Part shown: positions 1 to 11,074 of the stretch, piece by piece
Numbering within the stretch: the first letter of the stretch is position 1
How the letters are laid out: every line of letters starts with the position of its first letter
Program-made: the position numbers and the translations under genes
DNA from: Rachicladosporium sp. CCFEE 5018
Taxonomy: Eukaryota > Ascomycota > Dothideomycetes > Cladosporiales > Cladosporiaceae
Assembly (NCBI GenBank): GCA_002077045.2
Contig: KZ111157.1
Coordinates: 604,383 to 668,382, forward strand
Length of the DNA stretch: 64,000 nt
Direction: 5' to 3'
Notes under the pieces: generated by a model
Seen by the model: the letters and a program-made list of their open reading frames with translations, nothing else
What the model was told of the DNA's origin: nothing
Databases searched by the model: none

Positions 1-183
1 GGGAAGAACACTGCGAGCATGCAGCCTGGCGAACGCATTATTATCATGACGCCTGGAGGCGGTGGCTGGGGTCCAGTGGGTAAGGACCCGGCTTCCCAGC
101 AGCATACGCGACAAGATCCAAAGCATGGCTGGCGTGGTGGCAGTATTGCATCAAGGCAGGCGGAAGCCGAGGCGTCAGCTTGA
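1..183 (+). CDS. 5-oxoprolinase, C-terminal end (partial)
   Basis: Reading frame 1 is open from the window edge and stops with TGA at 181-183, giving 60 residues. It contains MQPGERIIIMTPGGGGWGP; the glycine-rich GGGGWG is the typical C-terminal signature of the hydantoinase B half of 5-oxoprolinase, which hydrolyses 5-oxoproline to glutamate with ATP in the gamma-glutamyl/glutathione cycle. The rest of the gene lies upstream of the window. It converges on uba4, with only 28 bp between the two stop codons. A hydantoinase B-type relative is the main alternative, because only the tail is visible. Confidence 0.75.
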   Translation, partial: GKNTASMQPGERIIIMTPGGGGWGPVGKDPASQQHTRQDPKHGWRGGSIASRQAEAEASA

Positions 184-211
184 GCTAGGGTCACGGCGAC
201 TTTACAAGAGC

Positions 212-1728
212 TCAGTAGTCTGGCCACTGCGGATCTACCTGCTCGCGCCAAGCTCTGAGACCGCCTTTGAAGTCTTTGACATTGGAGAATCCGGTGTGTT
301 CTCGCAGAGCTTTGACAGCAAGCTGGGAGTCGTTCCCAAGTCTACAGACCACATAAGTAGATCCGCCTGCGCTGGTGATCTCATCCATGGAAGATGCTTT
401 GGCTGCCCAGGACTTTGCATCTCCTGTCCAGGGTATATTAAATGAGCCAGGTAGGGCACAGATGCCATACTGCGTCTCATCGCGGGTATCAATCAGCACG
501 CTTTTGCGGTCTGAAGGCAAATTGGAGAACTCAGTAGCTGAGATCCGAGACTCCACTGGGAGCATGTCCGCCGGCGCGACAGTGCCACAAAATGTCTCGT
601 AGTCAAGCGAGCCACTCGTGAGACTTCCTTGTGAGATTGTCGCAGAGCTCGAGCAAGCAGCGCAGTCCTTTCGCCTGGTCCGCAACCTCACGCTACGGGA
701 CTGCGGCTGCGAGTACGCGGAGAACATCAGCAGCGTCGGTTTTGCAGGCTCCGCCTCAGCCGTGCCATTACTTGCATCACTTGCGATCGGGCTAGCCACG
801 AGGATCTTGATAGCTTCCAGCGCCTGTAGAACGCCCATCACACCTACAACAGGACCGAGTATGCCGCCTTCGCCGCAGCTGAGGACACTCTCTGCAGGCG
901 GCGGCTTAGGGAAGATACAGCGGTAGCATGGCCCTCCTGCAGGATGTCCGGGCGGACGAGGTGGGTTGTTGAGGATCACCAGTTGGCCCTCAGTCTTCAG
1001 AGCTGAGGCCGAGACTAATGGTTTGCCAGTCAATACGGCGGCGTCAGAGATCAGGTAGCGTGACGACGGCCGATCTGTGCAGTCTAGGACAACATCGTAT
1101 CGAGAGAAGACGTTTATGGCTGAGGATGGGGTGAGATGCTCAAGGTGCCGCTCGTAGCGGACTAGTGGATTCAGACTGCATGTGTCAGACATTGAAAAGA
1201 TCACATGAAGTTGACGTACGAAAACAAATACTTGATAGCGCTGTCCACTTTGCTCATACCGACCGTAGCCGTGCTGTGAGCAATTTGCCTGTGAAGATTC
1301 GACGCCTCCACCGTGTCGCCGTCGACGAGGCCAAGCGTGCCCACGCCGGCTCCAGCGAGATAGGCTGCTGCTGGACATCCCAGTCCGCCAACGCCAACAA
1401 TCAGGACTGTGGCATTCTTGAGGCGGAGCTGACCAGGGAGACCGACTTCGGGGAGGATCATCTGCCTTCCGTATCGAGTGTATTCTTCGTTCAGTAATGG
1501 CCATCGTGATTGCGAAGTCTCACTCGAAGTCTTCCGTTCCAGATTGGTAACAGCCGAGAGACCATGGGATCCCTTCGCTGTGAAGTCAGCCTTTTGTTGC
1601 GCGAAGGTTTCTTGCTTCTCGGCCACCGCCAGCCGAGTCTTTAGGGTGGCGAGCTGGGACTCATGCTTCTCGATCTGCAGCCGTAACTCGACCACTTCTG
1701 CGGAGGGTCTGAAGTTATCGGAGGTCAT
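212..1728 (-). CDS. uba4: Adenylyltransferase and sulfurtransferase Uba4 (MOCS3 family)
   Basis: Two exons, complement(212..1175, 1232..1728), with a 56-nt intron, encode 486 aa. Uba4 adenylates Urm1 and passes sulfur to it as a thiocarboxylate for cytosolic tRNA wobble-uridine thiolation and for protein urmylation; in MOCS3-type enzymes it also serves molybdopterin synthase. Seen here: an N-terminal coiled stretch (about residues 10-45), nucleotide-binding GVGGLG (about 112-117), EASNLHRQ (about 141-148), and the zinc pairs CYRC and CAAC. A C-terminal rhodanese domain carries VVCRLGNDS, whose cysteine is the expected persulfide site. Splicing joins SAI to NLNPLVRY in frame, matching the family. 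The ATG at 1726-1728 is the natural start. It is divergent from the lyase at 2104. Confidence 0.93.
1176..1231 (-). other. intron of uba4
   Basis: On the minus strand the sequence begins GTATTTG and ends ACATGCAG (56 nt). Removing it restores the conserved E1-like domain across two different frames. Confidence 0.85.
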
Positions 1729-2103
1729 TGCGACGCAATGTAGTACTTGCTGTCAGTGACATATACGGGAGAGAAGATGTAGGGCAGTGTCTTGCGAATT
1801 GTCTAATACAAATGCTATCATTCCTGCCAAGACTGCTCTTCCAACCTCACTCCCTTGTTCATCTTGATAGTGAACAAGAGGACCATCCCATCGTCGCACG
1901 ACCCTCAAAGCGGACCGTTCGGTGATCCGTCGGCGAGTAAGAGCATGCGCGTCCACCTACCTCTAAAGGTATCGCGGCCACCCATAACATGTCAATGGTG
2001 CATAGGGCGCGTGGGTGCTCGACTTGAGCCAAATTCGCTTAGGACATAAGGCTGGCGAGAATCCCGCCTTTCTTAGTCTTAGAAGAACTCATCACCGTTC
2101 AGA
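1729..2103. promoter_or_regulatory. divergent intergenic region between uba4 and the ammonia-lyase gene
   Basis: This is 375 bp between two divergent ATGs, so it must hold both promoters. I see no clear TATA box or recognisable operator, and no supported gene. Confidence 0.5.
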
Positions 2104-3264
2104 ATGACGAACTACGTGGCAACCCATCTGATGGACGGCCTTACTTACGGTCGTTCGCCCGTGTTAAAGAACCTGCATGCTTCGCCTTCGACCACCCAGC
2201 AACACCGGCCGACCAACCCGGCGATTCAGTCCTTCCATCGCCAGCTTCCAGCCTATGGTAGCACTCAGCTCCATGATCTTCCCAGCGTAGCGAAACAACT
2301 TGGCTTCGACCGTGTCTTTATCAAAGACGAATCTACCAGGTTCGGTCTGCCATCCTTCAAGATTGCCGGCGCCAGCTGGGCGATGCATCAGACGCTCTGC
2401 CAAATGCTCAAACTTCCCGAGTCGACTTCTCTCGCTGCTTTGCAAAGCGCTATGAAGGCTCGTAGCGATATCACTGTGGTCACCTGCACCGAAGGAAACT
2501 GGGGCAGAGCAGTCTATCGAATGGCTGGGCTGTACGGCGTCAAGGCTCGGATTTACGTTCCAGGCTTCATGAACGAGTATACTCGCAACCTTATCCGTGG
2601 CGAAGCAGGCGAAGTGATCGTAAAGGAGCATGGTAGCTATGATGAGACGAGCGCAGCTGCTTTCGAAGACTCGCAGGAGACTGGAGCCGTGCTGCTGGGC
2701 GACGTAGCTTTTGATGACTACATCGAGATCCCCAGATGGGTATCAGACGGTTATTCGACCATACTGCAGGAGACAGATCGACAAGTCGCTGAGATGACGG
2801 GTGGCAAGAAGGCGGATGTCGTGAGCTCATCTGTCGGCGCTGGAAGCTGGGCGCTGGCTGTCGTTGAGCATTACCGAGCAACTCATCCTGGCTGCGTAGT
2901 TGTTTCTGCGGAGACCGAACGTGCGACTTCGCTGAAGGAGTCGCTGCATACTGGCGAGCTGACGCACGTCAAGTGTGGCGAAAGCATCATGAATGGCATG
3001 AACTGCGGCACTCTTTCTACGATCGCATGGCCAGCCCTTCGGACCGGTGTAGATATCTCCACTGCACTGGGAGAGAAGGTAGTTCACGAAGCGGTGCTCG
3101 AGCTGCAAGGTCTTGGTATCAATGCTGGACCTTGTGGAGCTGCGAATCTGGTCGCGCTCCGGGAAGCTTGCACGAGTGGCGCGTTGACGCCAGAGGAGAG
3201 GAAGGGCAAGATTGCAGTACTGTACAGTACAGAAGGACGAAGAGAGTACACCGTCCCCGAGTAG
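2104..3264 (+). CDS. Diaminopropionate ammonia-lyase-like PLP enzyme
   Basis: Single-exon gene of 386 aa in the fold-type II PLP family (tryptophan synthase beta/threonine dehydratase superfamily). KDESTRFGLPSFK (about residues 74-86) matches the family's PLP-lysine segment, the final K being the expected Schiff-base lysine. TCTEGNWGRAV resembles the substrate loop, and SVGAGSW the phosphate-binding glycine loop. Known members cleave 2,3-diaminopropionate to pyruvate and ammonia; related fungal proteins are often only annotated by similarity, so the exact substrate is inferred. Length is near the usual ~400 aa. The N-terminus begins at the first in-frame ATG. No targeting signal is obvious, suggesting a cytosolic enzyme. 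Confidence 0.85.
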   Translation: MTNYVATHLMDGLTYGRSPVLKNLHASPSTTQQHRPTNPAIQSFHRQLPAYGSTQLHDLPSVAKQLGFDRVFIKDESTRFGLPSFKIAGASWAMHQTLCQMLKLPESTSLAALQSAMKARSDITVVTCTEGNWGRAVYRMAGLYGVKARIYVPGFMNEYTRNLIRGEAGEVIVKEHGSYDETSAAAFEDSQETGAVLLGDVAFDDYIEIPRWVSDGYSTILQETDRQVAEMTGGKKADVVSSSVGAGSWALAVVEHYRATHPGCVVVSAETERATSLKESLHTGELTHVKCGESIMNGMNCGTLSTIAWPALRTGVDISTALGEKVVHEAVLELQGLGINAGPCGAANLVALREACTSGALTPEERKGKIAVLYSTEGRREYTVPE

Positions 3265-4504
3265 CTTATCAAGACCCGATCTTTCGCCAACAGCGATATC
3301 GAGCGTTATCGCGGTAAATGTCTCGATAATTCCATTACAAATTTCGAGCTTGTGCGTTGTCTGGACACAGAAGCCGAGCTGTTGATGTCATATGTACACG
3401 ATGTTCTACCCCAATAGAAACTACCAGCGTGCTCTGGTATCGTCTAGCAGTCGCCGAGACAGGAACACCTTGTCGACAACGGAACTTGATGAACGTGTTT
3501 CTTTCACCTAGAATCACCCAAGTCTCACCGATGGCGCATACCCACCTACTCAAAGTTGCGAGCCTGTCTCTGTCCGTGGCATCGTGTCCATCCCGCTTCT
3601 AACCCAGTAACCGAGACGTCAGATGCTCAGCAGCAACGGCTGACCGTTGACGAGCCCCAGGCGAGGCGCTCCTCTCCGTCCAGCACATCTCCATCTCCAT
3701 CCCGGAACCCCCCCAACAGACCATCCACAGCCCGCTCAGAGCGAAAGAAAGCGTGCGATCACCTTGCGCGCGCCTGCTGGTATCTAGCGAGCGATACTGC
3801 AAGTCTTTACCCGTTGGGCAGCCCCAAAACTCTGTACTGTGTCCTCTGGGGCTTTGGCTTCGGTGTGTTCGACCACGATGTCTTTGAGCCCAAGATTGGA
3901 AGACAGCGATCGACGGCTACGAGCGCCGCAGTGGGCGTGATCCCCCCTACTATACCGGGTGCGAATCTGCCACGCCCCACTACTGTGCCTGGCGCTCAAG
4001 CCAATGTTCCCTAGGGGTGACCTTCTTCGAACCAAAGGGAGATGATGATGTGGTTGTTCCGTGCTGAGGGCGCGATGCAGCAGGCGGGAGATATGGCGCG
4101 TGAAGCGAGGAGTCTCGGCGCGATCATCGACAGTTGGGGGTTGCGCCATTTGGGCGCCGGTCTTGAGTGGGATTTGCCGAGCGATGGGGAAGACTCTTCG
4201 GCGTCTGTTGCTGGGCGTGCGCCAAATGGGATGAACGGAACTGCGCATGCGTGAAATCAGCAATGAGCTTCGCTGTGACCAAGGTGCGGCGGGGGGAGGG
4301 GTCAGCAACGCGCAAATAATCTTTGCGTAATGGATGATACATGGGGTGGGTCATCCAGACGGCGCGACAGCACGAGCATGAATTTCGGAAGTCAATAGCA
4401 TAGTACACATCACTTTACAATACTTATCTCACTCTCCCATTCAGGTATACAAGCCCACTCCGCATTTCCCTTCCCCATCAGCTCCCCTACCCCTTTCCTC
4501 CAAC
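3265..4504. other. intergenic, no supported gene
   Basis: About 1.24 kb between the lyase stop and the snf5 stop. Several ORFs of 70-170 codons exist on both strands, but they overlap each other, are proline/serine/arginine-rich in ways typical of shadow frames, and show no recognisable domain. I see no RNA gene. Confidence 0.5.
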
Positions 4505-7013
4505 TCACACCCTCCCACCCTTCCTCTCCTCCACCCGTCCCCTATGCACCCGATTCTTCAAATGCACCTCAAACCCCTCCACCACACTCTCCTCAACAGT
4601 CGTGTACACCTTCCCAGGACAATCATTACACCTTATCCGCGGCAGGTAGAAGATCCTGCCTCCAAGCTCCGCGGCTGAGTGGCCCGGCTGAGGAGGTTCG
4701 GGGGGTCGGATCTGGGTTGTGGCGTCGGGGGAAAGAAGGTAGGCTTTCATGAAGGCTGTGAAGTCGCTGTCGGGGTGGCGGGATCGGAGGGTGGAGATGC
4801 CGGTTGTGAGCCAGGGGGGAGGTGGGGGCTGGAGATATCAGCATTGAGTCTTGTCAGCACGGGGAATGATGACTTACGGGTTCATCGTTCGGCGATGGCC
4901 AGTTCGTCGTTTCCACGCGGCCTAGGTGATCATACTGTACAGCGGGCTTGCCACGCGATCTCCCATTCGCTTGCGACCTGTCGCGTGCAGACGGTAGTGG
5001 TTTCGAAGCCATCGCAGGCGTTCCAAGAACGTTCTTGCTTGGTGTGCCGCCTCTTGCAGCCCCGGCGGGAGGCACTAATGACGCACTGGATGGCGCAGGC
5101 TGCGAAGCATAGCCCGATAGCGGGAATTGACTAGCTCGCTTCTTCGCATTGTAGTCCTCCAGCCAAGCCTTGAAGCGTGCTTTGCCAACCTTGAGTCTCA
5201 CGATTAGAGTCTCATCGTCCATCACGCTGCCTTCATGGAGTAAGCTCCTTCGTGCTGAAGCTCTGGGCTCGTGTTGTGGGGTGCCGAGTAGCTGCGCATC
5301 TGGCGTTTGTGATCTTCCGTAGTTCGCGCGCATGGCGATCTGCGCCGCACTCGCTGCACCGCGCATGCCGCGAGTTCTAGTCGTGCCAGGTGCGCTAAGT
5401 GTAGCTGGTGCAGGCGACTCTGCACCGCTGCCATCGCTCTCTAGATCATCGGAGTCCATGTCCTCGTCTGCACGAGCTCCAGGGCGACGTCCACCGCGGC
5501 CGCTGCGACGAGTCTTCGGGATGCCAGTCGTCTCCCACGACTCCACGGATCCCGGAATGACAGAATGCACAATAAGAGACCGCACAGTCCGTTGGCGGTC
5601 CTTGAGATCAGGCAAGGCAGGACCCCCTCTCCGATTCAGCTGTCGCTTCTGTGCCCTGTGCTCGCGCATCATGGAAGTCTCCGTTCGCTCTAGCTCCGCT
5701 TCAGTCATCTCGTACAGCCACGGAGTCCAGTCTTTCTGCATCTGCTGAGGCCGGAACGTGTTAAGTAGCGGAGTTGGCAGAAGGCTATCTTTCAGATCCG
5801 GGTCTTCCAGTGGTCGCCCATCGAAGGCATGGTTCGTCAGCCACAGACTCTTCGTGTAGAGCTGCGTCTGCTCTCTGATCGAGTGCGCGATAGCTGTTGT
5901 GAACTCGCCACTCAGCGCATTCTCACGCGCCATCACTCTTGCGAAGTCCTCTGGGCTGTTCTGCGGATTGTTGATGTCCCACTCGAACTGATCAATCAGT
6001 GTAATGCGACCGATCGTGATACTGAGCTTGATCTGGATTCGCATCTCATCATCCTTGTGCTCGACATACGGCTTTCCTTGCTCGGCTGGTCCTTCGTCCA
6101 CAAATACATGAGGATAGTAGTTCAGGATCTGATCCACCATTTCAGCACGCACTTGTCGTCCGACTTCCTGCAGATGGTCTGGAGGCAGCTTCAGATCCTC
6201 CAGCAGGTGGTCTGTAAACATCTCGGGCGTGACAAGTTTCTCGTGCATGTTCCAGGTGAAGGTATCCCGCAGTCGCAGCTTATCCAGCTCCAGATCTAGT
6301 CTCACAGGAACAAGCTCCTCATGCTGCTCGGCTTGCTGAGACGTGTCTGGCCGCGTAGTGCGCAGCTGCCCAGACTTGCGATGCGCGGGCGGCATCCGTT
6401 GACTCGAGTACAGAATTCTACTCGGTCCATTCGTGACACCGTTGCCGTAGCCTGCAAATCCCGTCCCAAATATCGTACCAGGGTCCATTCGTCTTCGCAC
6501 GCCAACATCTTGCGCATAGAACTCTCGCTCTGCTTCTTTGTATTTCGCCAACTCCCTCATGCGTTCCATCTGATCGTTGTGCGCCGCGACCGATAGGAGG
6601 TCGCGTTGTACATATCGGTCCAGTAGCACCTCGTCCTTGAGCTGGTGTTCGCCATCTGCCTGCGTATCTGCTGCTTGCGACTGTGACACTGCCTGCTGTA
6701 CGGGCAACTGCGACCCATCACGAGATCGCTTGCGACTGAGTGTGTGTGCGCCGTTCGTGAGCCCGTTCACTGCATTGCCATCTGCGGCTTGCTGCCCCGC
6801 TGCTGCCGCACTCACATTACCGACACCCGCTGCCATCATCGTCTCACGCGCACGCTGCTTACCGGCCCTGATTGCTTCGGCGCTTTCAGACTGCTGGCCG
6901 GCATTGTCATACGCCATTGACTGCGCAATATCCGTGCCGGCGTGCCCAGCTCCGGTGCCGTTCCATTGACCGTTGTACTGCGGTTGCTGCTGTAGGGAGC
7001 CCGGTGCGGCCAT
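4505..7013 (-). CDS. snf5: SWI/SNF chromatin-remodelling subunit Snf5 (SMARCB1/INI1 family)
   Basis: Two exons, complement(4505..4828, 4878..7013), with a 49-nt phase-0 intron, encode 819 aa. Snf5 is a core nuclear subunit of SWI/SNF that helps anchor the complex to nucleosomes and activators. The N-terminus is Q/A/G-rich and low in complexity. The SNF5 domain spans roughly residues 230-400 as two repeats: one around DTFTWNMHEKLVTPEMF, and a second with LIDQFEWDINNP followed by SPEDFA. A proline/serine-rich tail follows. The last exon ends in RIRCNDCPGKVYT and FEVHLKNRVHR, a C-terminal element that I recall from filamentous fungal Snf5 proteins. Splicing links NDEP to PPPPWLTTG in frame. No sign of damage. 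Confidence 0.95.
4829..4877 (-). other. intron of snf5
   Basis: GTAAGT donor and CTCCAG acceptor on the minus strand (49 nt). Unspliced translation stops shortly after the donor, while the spliced frame continues into the conserved CNDC-containing tail. Confidence 0.85.
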
Positions 7014-8359
7014 GCTTCACTCGGAAGTCGCGAGGTTGAGCAGATGAGGAGAAGGGCTTGGCGTGAGGGTTGCGCGTCGTGGTGGGAGCATCAAGTCGGC
7101 GTGCGCTTCATCGAGTCGCCTGAACAAGCGCATTAGCATTGCCTACGGTATCATCACCACTACACATTTCCACTCCATCTCTTTCCCAACATCAACACGC
7201 TCGGCTTGAGATACCCCTCACACCCGCGTCGCAACAAGTGAAGTCGCGCTGCTTGAGGGGTGCAGTCCATCTCCCAGCCGCACCATCCAGCCATAACATC
7301 CGCAAAGATAGAAGGCACTCACCATGCATCATCCACAGGACAAGACCAAACAAACGCGACAGTGACACGTCTCGGCTGGCGCGATATCGGTATGCGCGGT
7401 GCGTCACTACAACGAGACGAGGCCAGGCGTGTTGCTCCATCCATCCCAATCCCCCGGACCAACCCGACGAGCCGGCGCTAGGAGACGCGCTTACATTGCT
7501 TGGCAGATATCACTGTAGAGCCGAGACCACATCTTTGAGCAGAGGGAACATTGGTGGTGAGAGTGTTCTCGGATGGAGTAGATGTGAGTCGTGATGTTCA
7601 TCTCGAACGAAGTCTGGTTCTGCGATAATCCCCCACCCAACCGCTGACTGAAGCGATTGTCGCTACCAACGCTAACAATCAAATCAATACCTCTGAAATG
7701 TCTCAATCTCATGACGCCCCAGACCTGCCATAAGCAGTCGGTCTTCTCACCTGCGGGCGCGGTGGCGGCGAAGGCAATAGCGGTGTCCTCCCAGTCTCAT
7801 TCGACTCCCTCACGGAGGTCACCGCATCCTGATCCGCCGCAGTCTCACACACAGGCGGTGGTGGCGTTCCGGGGAGCATCTCTACCTTTCCATGCCTTTT
7901 CTGAAAATTGCGATAGTCCCACGCGTTCAGATCATTCAATTTCCTCGGACAGGGATCTAGTGCTGCTCCGCGAATCGCTGGTTGAGTGCCCATCGTCGCT
8001 CGAGGAATTGCATGCTATACTTTCCGACCAGCCTTGCGGCCCGCTCGAATGACAGGACAGCGCTTGACGAACTTGACCGTTCTGACATGTATGATCTCGT
8101 GGGCTTTCAGTGAGCGGCCGCGGACGTGGCATTTGAAGAAGCGTAGATGATGCGGAAGAAAGGGCGTAAGCGGACTTTGCTTCGTTTTCTTGTGTGAAGG
8201 GATGAGTTATAAGAGGGAGTCCAGGCGGGTGAAGACACTTAGGCATGCGGCAACGACCTATAAACAAAAGTCAGCCGTCTGCATGTCGAGTACCTCAGCT
8301 CTCTCCATAAATTTGAATGCTCCAGTGCTACTGAAAGTGCACCTGAAACAATGGATGTG
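7014..8359. other. intergenic, no supported gene
   Basis: About 1.35 kb upstream of snf5 and downstream of vps74. Short ORFs on both strands lack recognisable features. The snf5 promoter must lie in its left part. Confidence 0.45.
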
Positions 8360-9588
8360 CTACTCAATCTGTCGGTGAGAGAGTGCAGACCGAGTCTCTG
8401 AAGTCGAGACTCTCACAGAAGCGGTGCCTTGGCAACTCGCTATTGCAGATGTACATGTAGTAGCACAGGAGAGTTTCAAACGTTGGATAGACGGGGTCAG
8501 AATAGCAGCAGTGCAACCTACCTCCAACTGCAACTCCTTCTCCTTCGCCTTGTTGACTTCATCTCTAATGACACCGTCAAGATTGGCGCCGATAGCTTGT
8601 TGGCCAGCAGCGGCTCGCTTGCCGAACGGCCATTGTGAGAACTCAGCAAGAAGCTCGTCGACCTGTGCGAATGCCCGTTCTCGAGCTTCGTGACCGAGAC
8701 TCGACAAAGCGTTTTCCAGCACGTTCGCAGCGTATGCAGCACACAGCAGTGCCACAGTCCGCAGGTATCGAAACTCCATGTCCTCCGGCAGAAATGGCGA
8801 TGCAGGTAAAACGATCGTGCGCTGTGTGAGCATAGCCCGTGTGCGCCTTCTCAGCTCGTCCTTGGCACCGCCATCAGCGACGGGATGCGTTGCCATGTCG
8901 AAGAGAAGGAAGTTCCGCTTCTCGGTCCGCAGTATGCCCTTATCGACGAGACCCTTAGCAAGGCGTTCGCGAACTTGCTTGAGTTGGTAGCCAATCTTCA
9001 TAAGATTCCACGTCTCGCCTGTATCAATCTTGTCAGCCTGTCACTACCTCCACAGCACATGCAACCCAACTCACCACTCATCAAATCAATCCACGAACTA
9101 ACACTCATCTTCTCACTACTCTTCATCATCTTCAACGCCTCATCTAGCAGCACCTCCCCCGTCAACGTCTCATCAATAACCTCAATAACACGATCCGCAA
9201 GCGGGAATCTCCTCCTCGAGCTATCCTTCTGCATGCTGATCCTCCCTCGGAACGCCAGCTCAATCACAATACATCCCCGCAACGCGTACGAGATGTTGTC
9301 ATTCCAAAAGCTGAGGTAGCCTTGCTTGTCCTTCAGCCCCATGAGCAGCACCTCCTCCATGAGTGTCAGCTTTGGTTGCTTGCCGCGTTCTGCGGACTCG
9401 CTGATGTCTTTCGGGTCGAATGCGATTTTGTGGCCGTTCTCGCCGGATGCCTCGTAGCCTGTCTCGGGATTGCGGGAGTCTTCTGGTCTTCGAGGTACTG
9501 GCGAGGAGACGCGACTGCCGTCGTTGGTGTCGTTATCTGTGGACGCTCCGCCTGCGCCGCGGCGGCGGGTCAGACCCGAGCTGGCCAT
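8360..9588 (-). CDS. vps74: Vps74 / GOLPH3 family PI4P-binding Golgi protein
   Basis: Exon 1 is 9075..9588 and exon 2 runs leftward from 9018; the intron is 56 nt. The family binds PI4P on Golgi membranes and retains glycosyltransferases by linking them to COPI. Seen: LTLMEEVLLMGLKDKQGYLS, WNDNISYALRG, then WIDLMSG spliced to ETWNLMKIGYQLK, then VRERLAKGLVDKG and NFLLFDMATHPV, all near-invariant GOLPH3 blocks. The N-terminus (about 60 aa) is basic and disordered. The conserved part ends at KELQLE, at 8522. A GTAGGT donor follows directly (8516-8521), so the last residues are probably on a further exon that I could not place. The coordinate 8360 is the unspliced stop. Confidence 0.9.
9019..9074 (-). 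other. intron 1 of vps74
   Basis: GTGAGT donor and GATACAG acceptor on the minus strand (56 nt). Removal joins SWIDLMSG to ETWN, as in the family. Confidence 0.85.
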
Positions 9589-10136
9589 ATTGTTGACTGC
9601 GCCCAGGCGACTCGGGGATTGTTGCTCTTAATCTGATCGCGCGGACGGATTGTTTCAGTAGGGACACGTCAGTCGAACGAGTCTGGAGCTTGGTGGCCGC
9701 TGAAGAAGTGGCAGGCTGACGCCAGGACTCGGTGTGCGGCGTGAGTGAATGCCGTGTAACAATAGCGAAGACTTGCAGCACGCGGTGACGATCGATTGAT
9801 AGCTGTCTGAGTGAAGCCTTGGGGTGTGGGCGAGACTACAGGCAAAGGTGGTCAAGAGAAGATAATGTTTGGTGAAGTCAAGGCAAGCACGCTCCGAGGC
9901 ATGTTGGTGAGAAGTCGCGGTCTTGGCGGGTCATCCCGAGCCCTTTCATGCACGAGGAAAGTACGGTATAGTTGATGAGATCGGAGATGCTCGCAGGACT
10001 TGCTGTGGTAAAACGAATAGTACACATGTATTCAAGACGCCGTGTACCGGGCTATCATATACATTCGACTCCAACACGGAGAGTCAAGCGCCACTCTGCC
10101 TCCATCCATTCCGATTGGACTACCCAGGTACTGCAC
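9589..10136. other. intergenic, vps74 promoter side
   Basis: About 550 bp between the vps74 start and the end of the acyl carrier protein gene. No supported coding sequence. Confidence 0.45.
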
Positions 10137-10831
10137 TCAGTGCGCTGGTCTTCATGTCAGCCACAAGTCTCTCGCATGTGAAAGTAGACTTCACTCACCA
10201 TCGGGCTGATGAAGGATGTAGTCCACGGCTTGGTTCACTGGAGGGATGTCAGTACGCATGAGATCACACGACACAAGGACAAATCCTACCGCTGTGGATC
10301 GCGTCGGCCTCCTTGTCGGGTATTTCAATGCTGAACTCCTGTTCAATCGTCAGAATGACCCTGCCGCCACTATAGTGACTCCCGACGAACCTCCTCAATA
10401 GCCATAACCACCTCCACGGTGTCCAAGCTGTCCAGTCCGAGGTCGTTCGTGAAATGCGATTGCGCTGAGAGCTACTTCCTGATTAGTATCGCTCATCGCA
10501 AGCAGTCTGTGTGTCGCGGAGCATACTTTAGACGGGTCCGACACCTGCCCTAATGTTAGCCAAAACTGACACTGTGCTGTCGCCCCAAATGATCATCTCC
10601 TACCTTATCAAAGTTCTTCAACAAGTCCATGATCCTGCCCGTGACCTCCTCCTGGTTCAAGCCTCCACCAGCGGCATAGCATCGCACGGCCGTGATGCGG
10701 CTGATTGGTGCTGGTATTCTTCGGACAAGAGGAGTTGAAGGGGCGGCGCGGAGGAGGGAAGGTGTGCTGTAGGATCTGGATGCTATTTGGGCAGCGACAC
10801 GAGCGCTTCGGAGGAGAGCGGAGCGGAACAT
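10137..10831 (-). CDS. Mitochondrial acyl carrier protein (complex I NDUFAB1-type)
   Basis: Six exons on the minus strand, complement(10137..10144, 10199..10237, 10290..10338, 10391..10471, 10527..10544, 10604..10831), encode 140 aa. The first ~50 residues are arginine/serine-rich without acids, a clear mitochondrial presequence (MFRSALLRSARVAAQIASRS). The ACP domain follows: RIMDLLKNFDK, VSDPSK, FTNDLGLDSLDTVEVVMAIE, then EFSIEIPDKEADAIHS. Ser97 in GLDSLD is the expected 4'-phosphopantetheine site. The protein carries acyl chains for mitochondrial fatty acid/lipoate synthesis and is a complex I and Fe-S assembly subunit. Exon 2 is only 18 nt, and the inferred last exon only 8 nt (Ala-His-stop). 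Five introns are 52-59 nt. Divergent from qcr9. Confidence 0.92.
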
Positions 10832-11074
10832 TGTGGCGATGAGCTGTAGAGGGAAGGAGGTGTAAGCAAGATGGAATGGAGCTCTGATTGAATGTTGCTG
10901 CCATTGCTTCGAGAACGAGATGTGGCTCGTGCTCAGCGCGGAAGCCAGCCGAGCAACCTCCGAGCTCATCCTCACATCCTGACCAAGCCTAACCTGCTAC
11001 TGACCAGTGACCCATACCGACACTTGAGCGCAACATCTGAACCTCACCGCGACCTCCAAACCCTCTCTCTCACA
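10832..11074. promoter_or_regulatory. bidirectional promoter region, ACP / qcr9
   Basis: Only 243 bp separate the divergent start codons of two nuclear genes for mitochondrial respiratory complexes. CT-rich and CA-rich tracts precede the qcr9 ATG. I found no perfect CCAAT box. Confidence 0.55.

Noticed and set aside
10556..10975. 139-codon minus-strand ORF with a longer N-terminus for the ACP
   Set aside because: The internal ATG at 10831 gives a standard presequence; the upstream part reaches into the shared promoter, and the right end is an unspliced intron.
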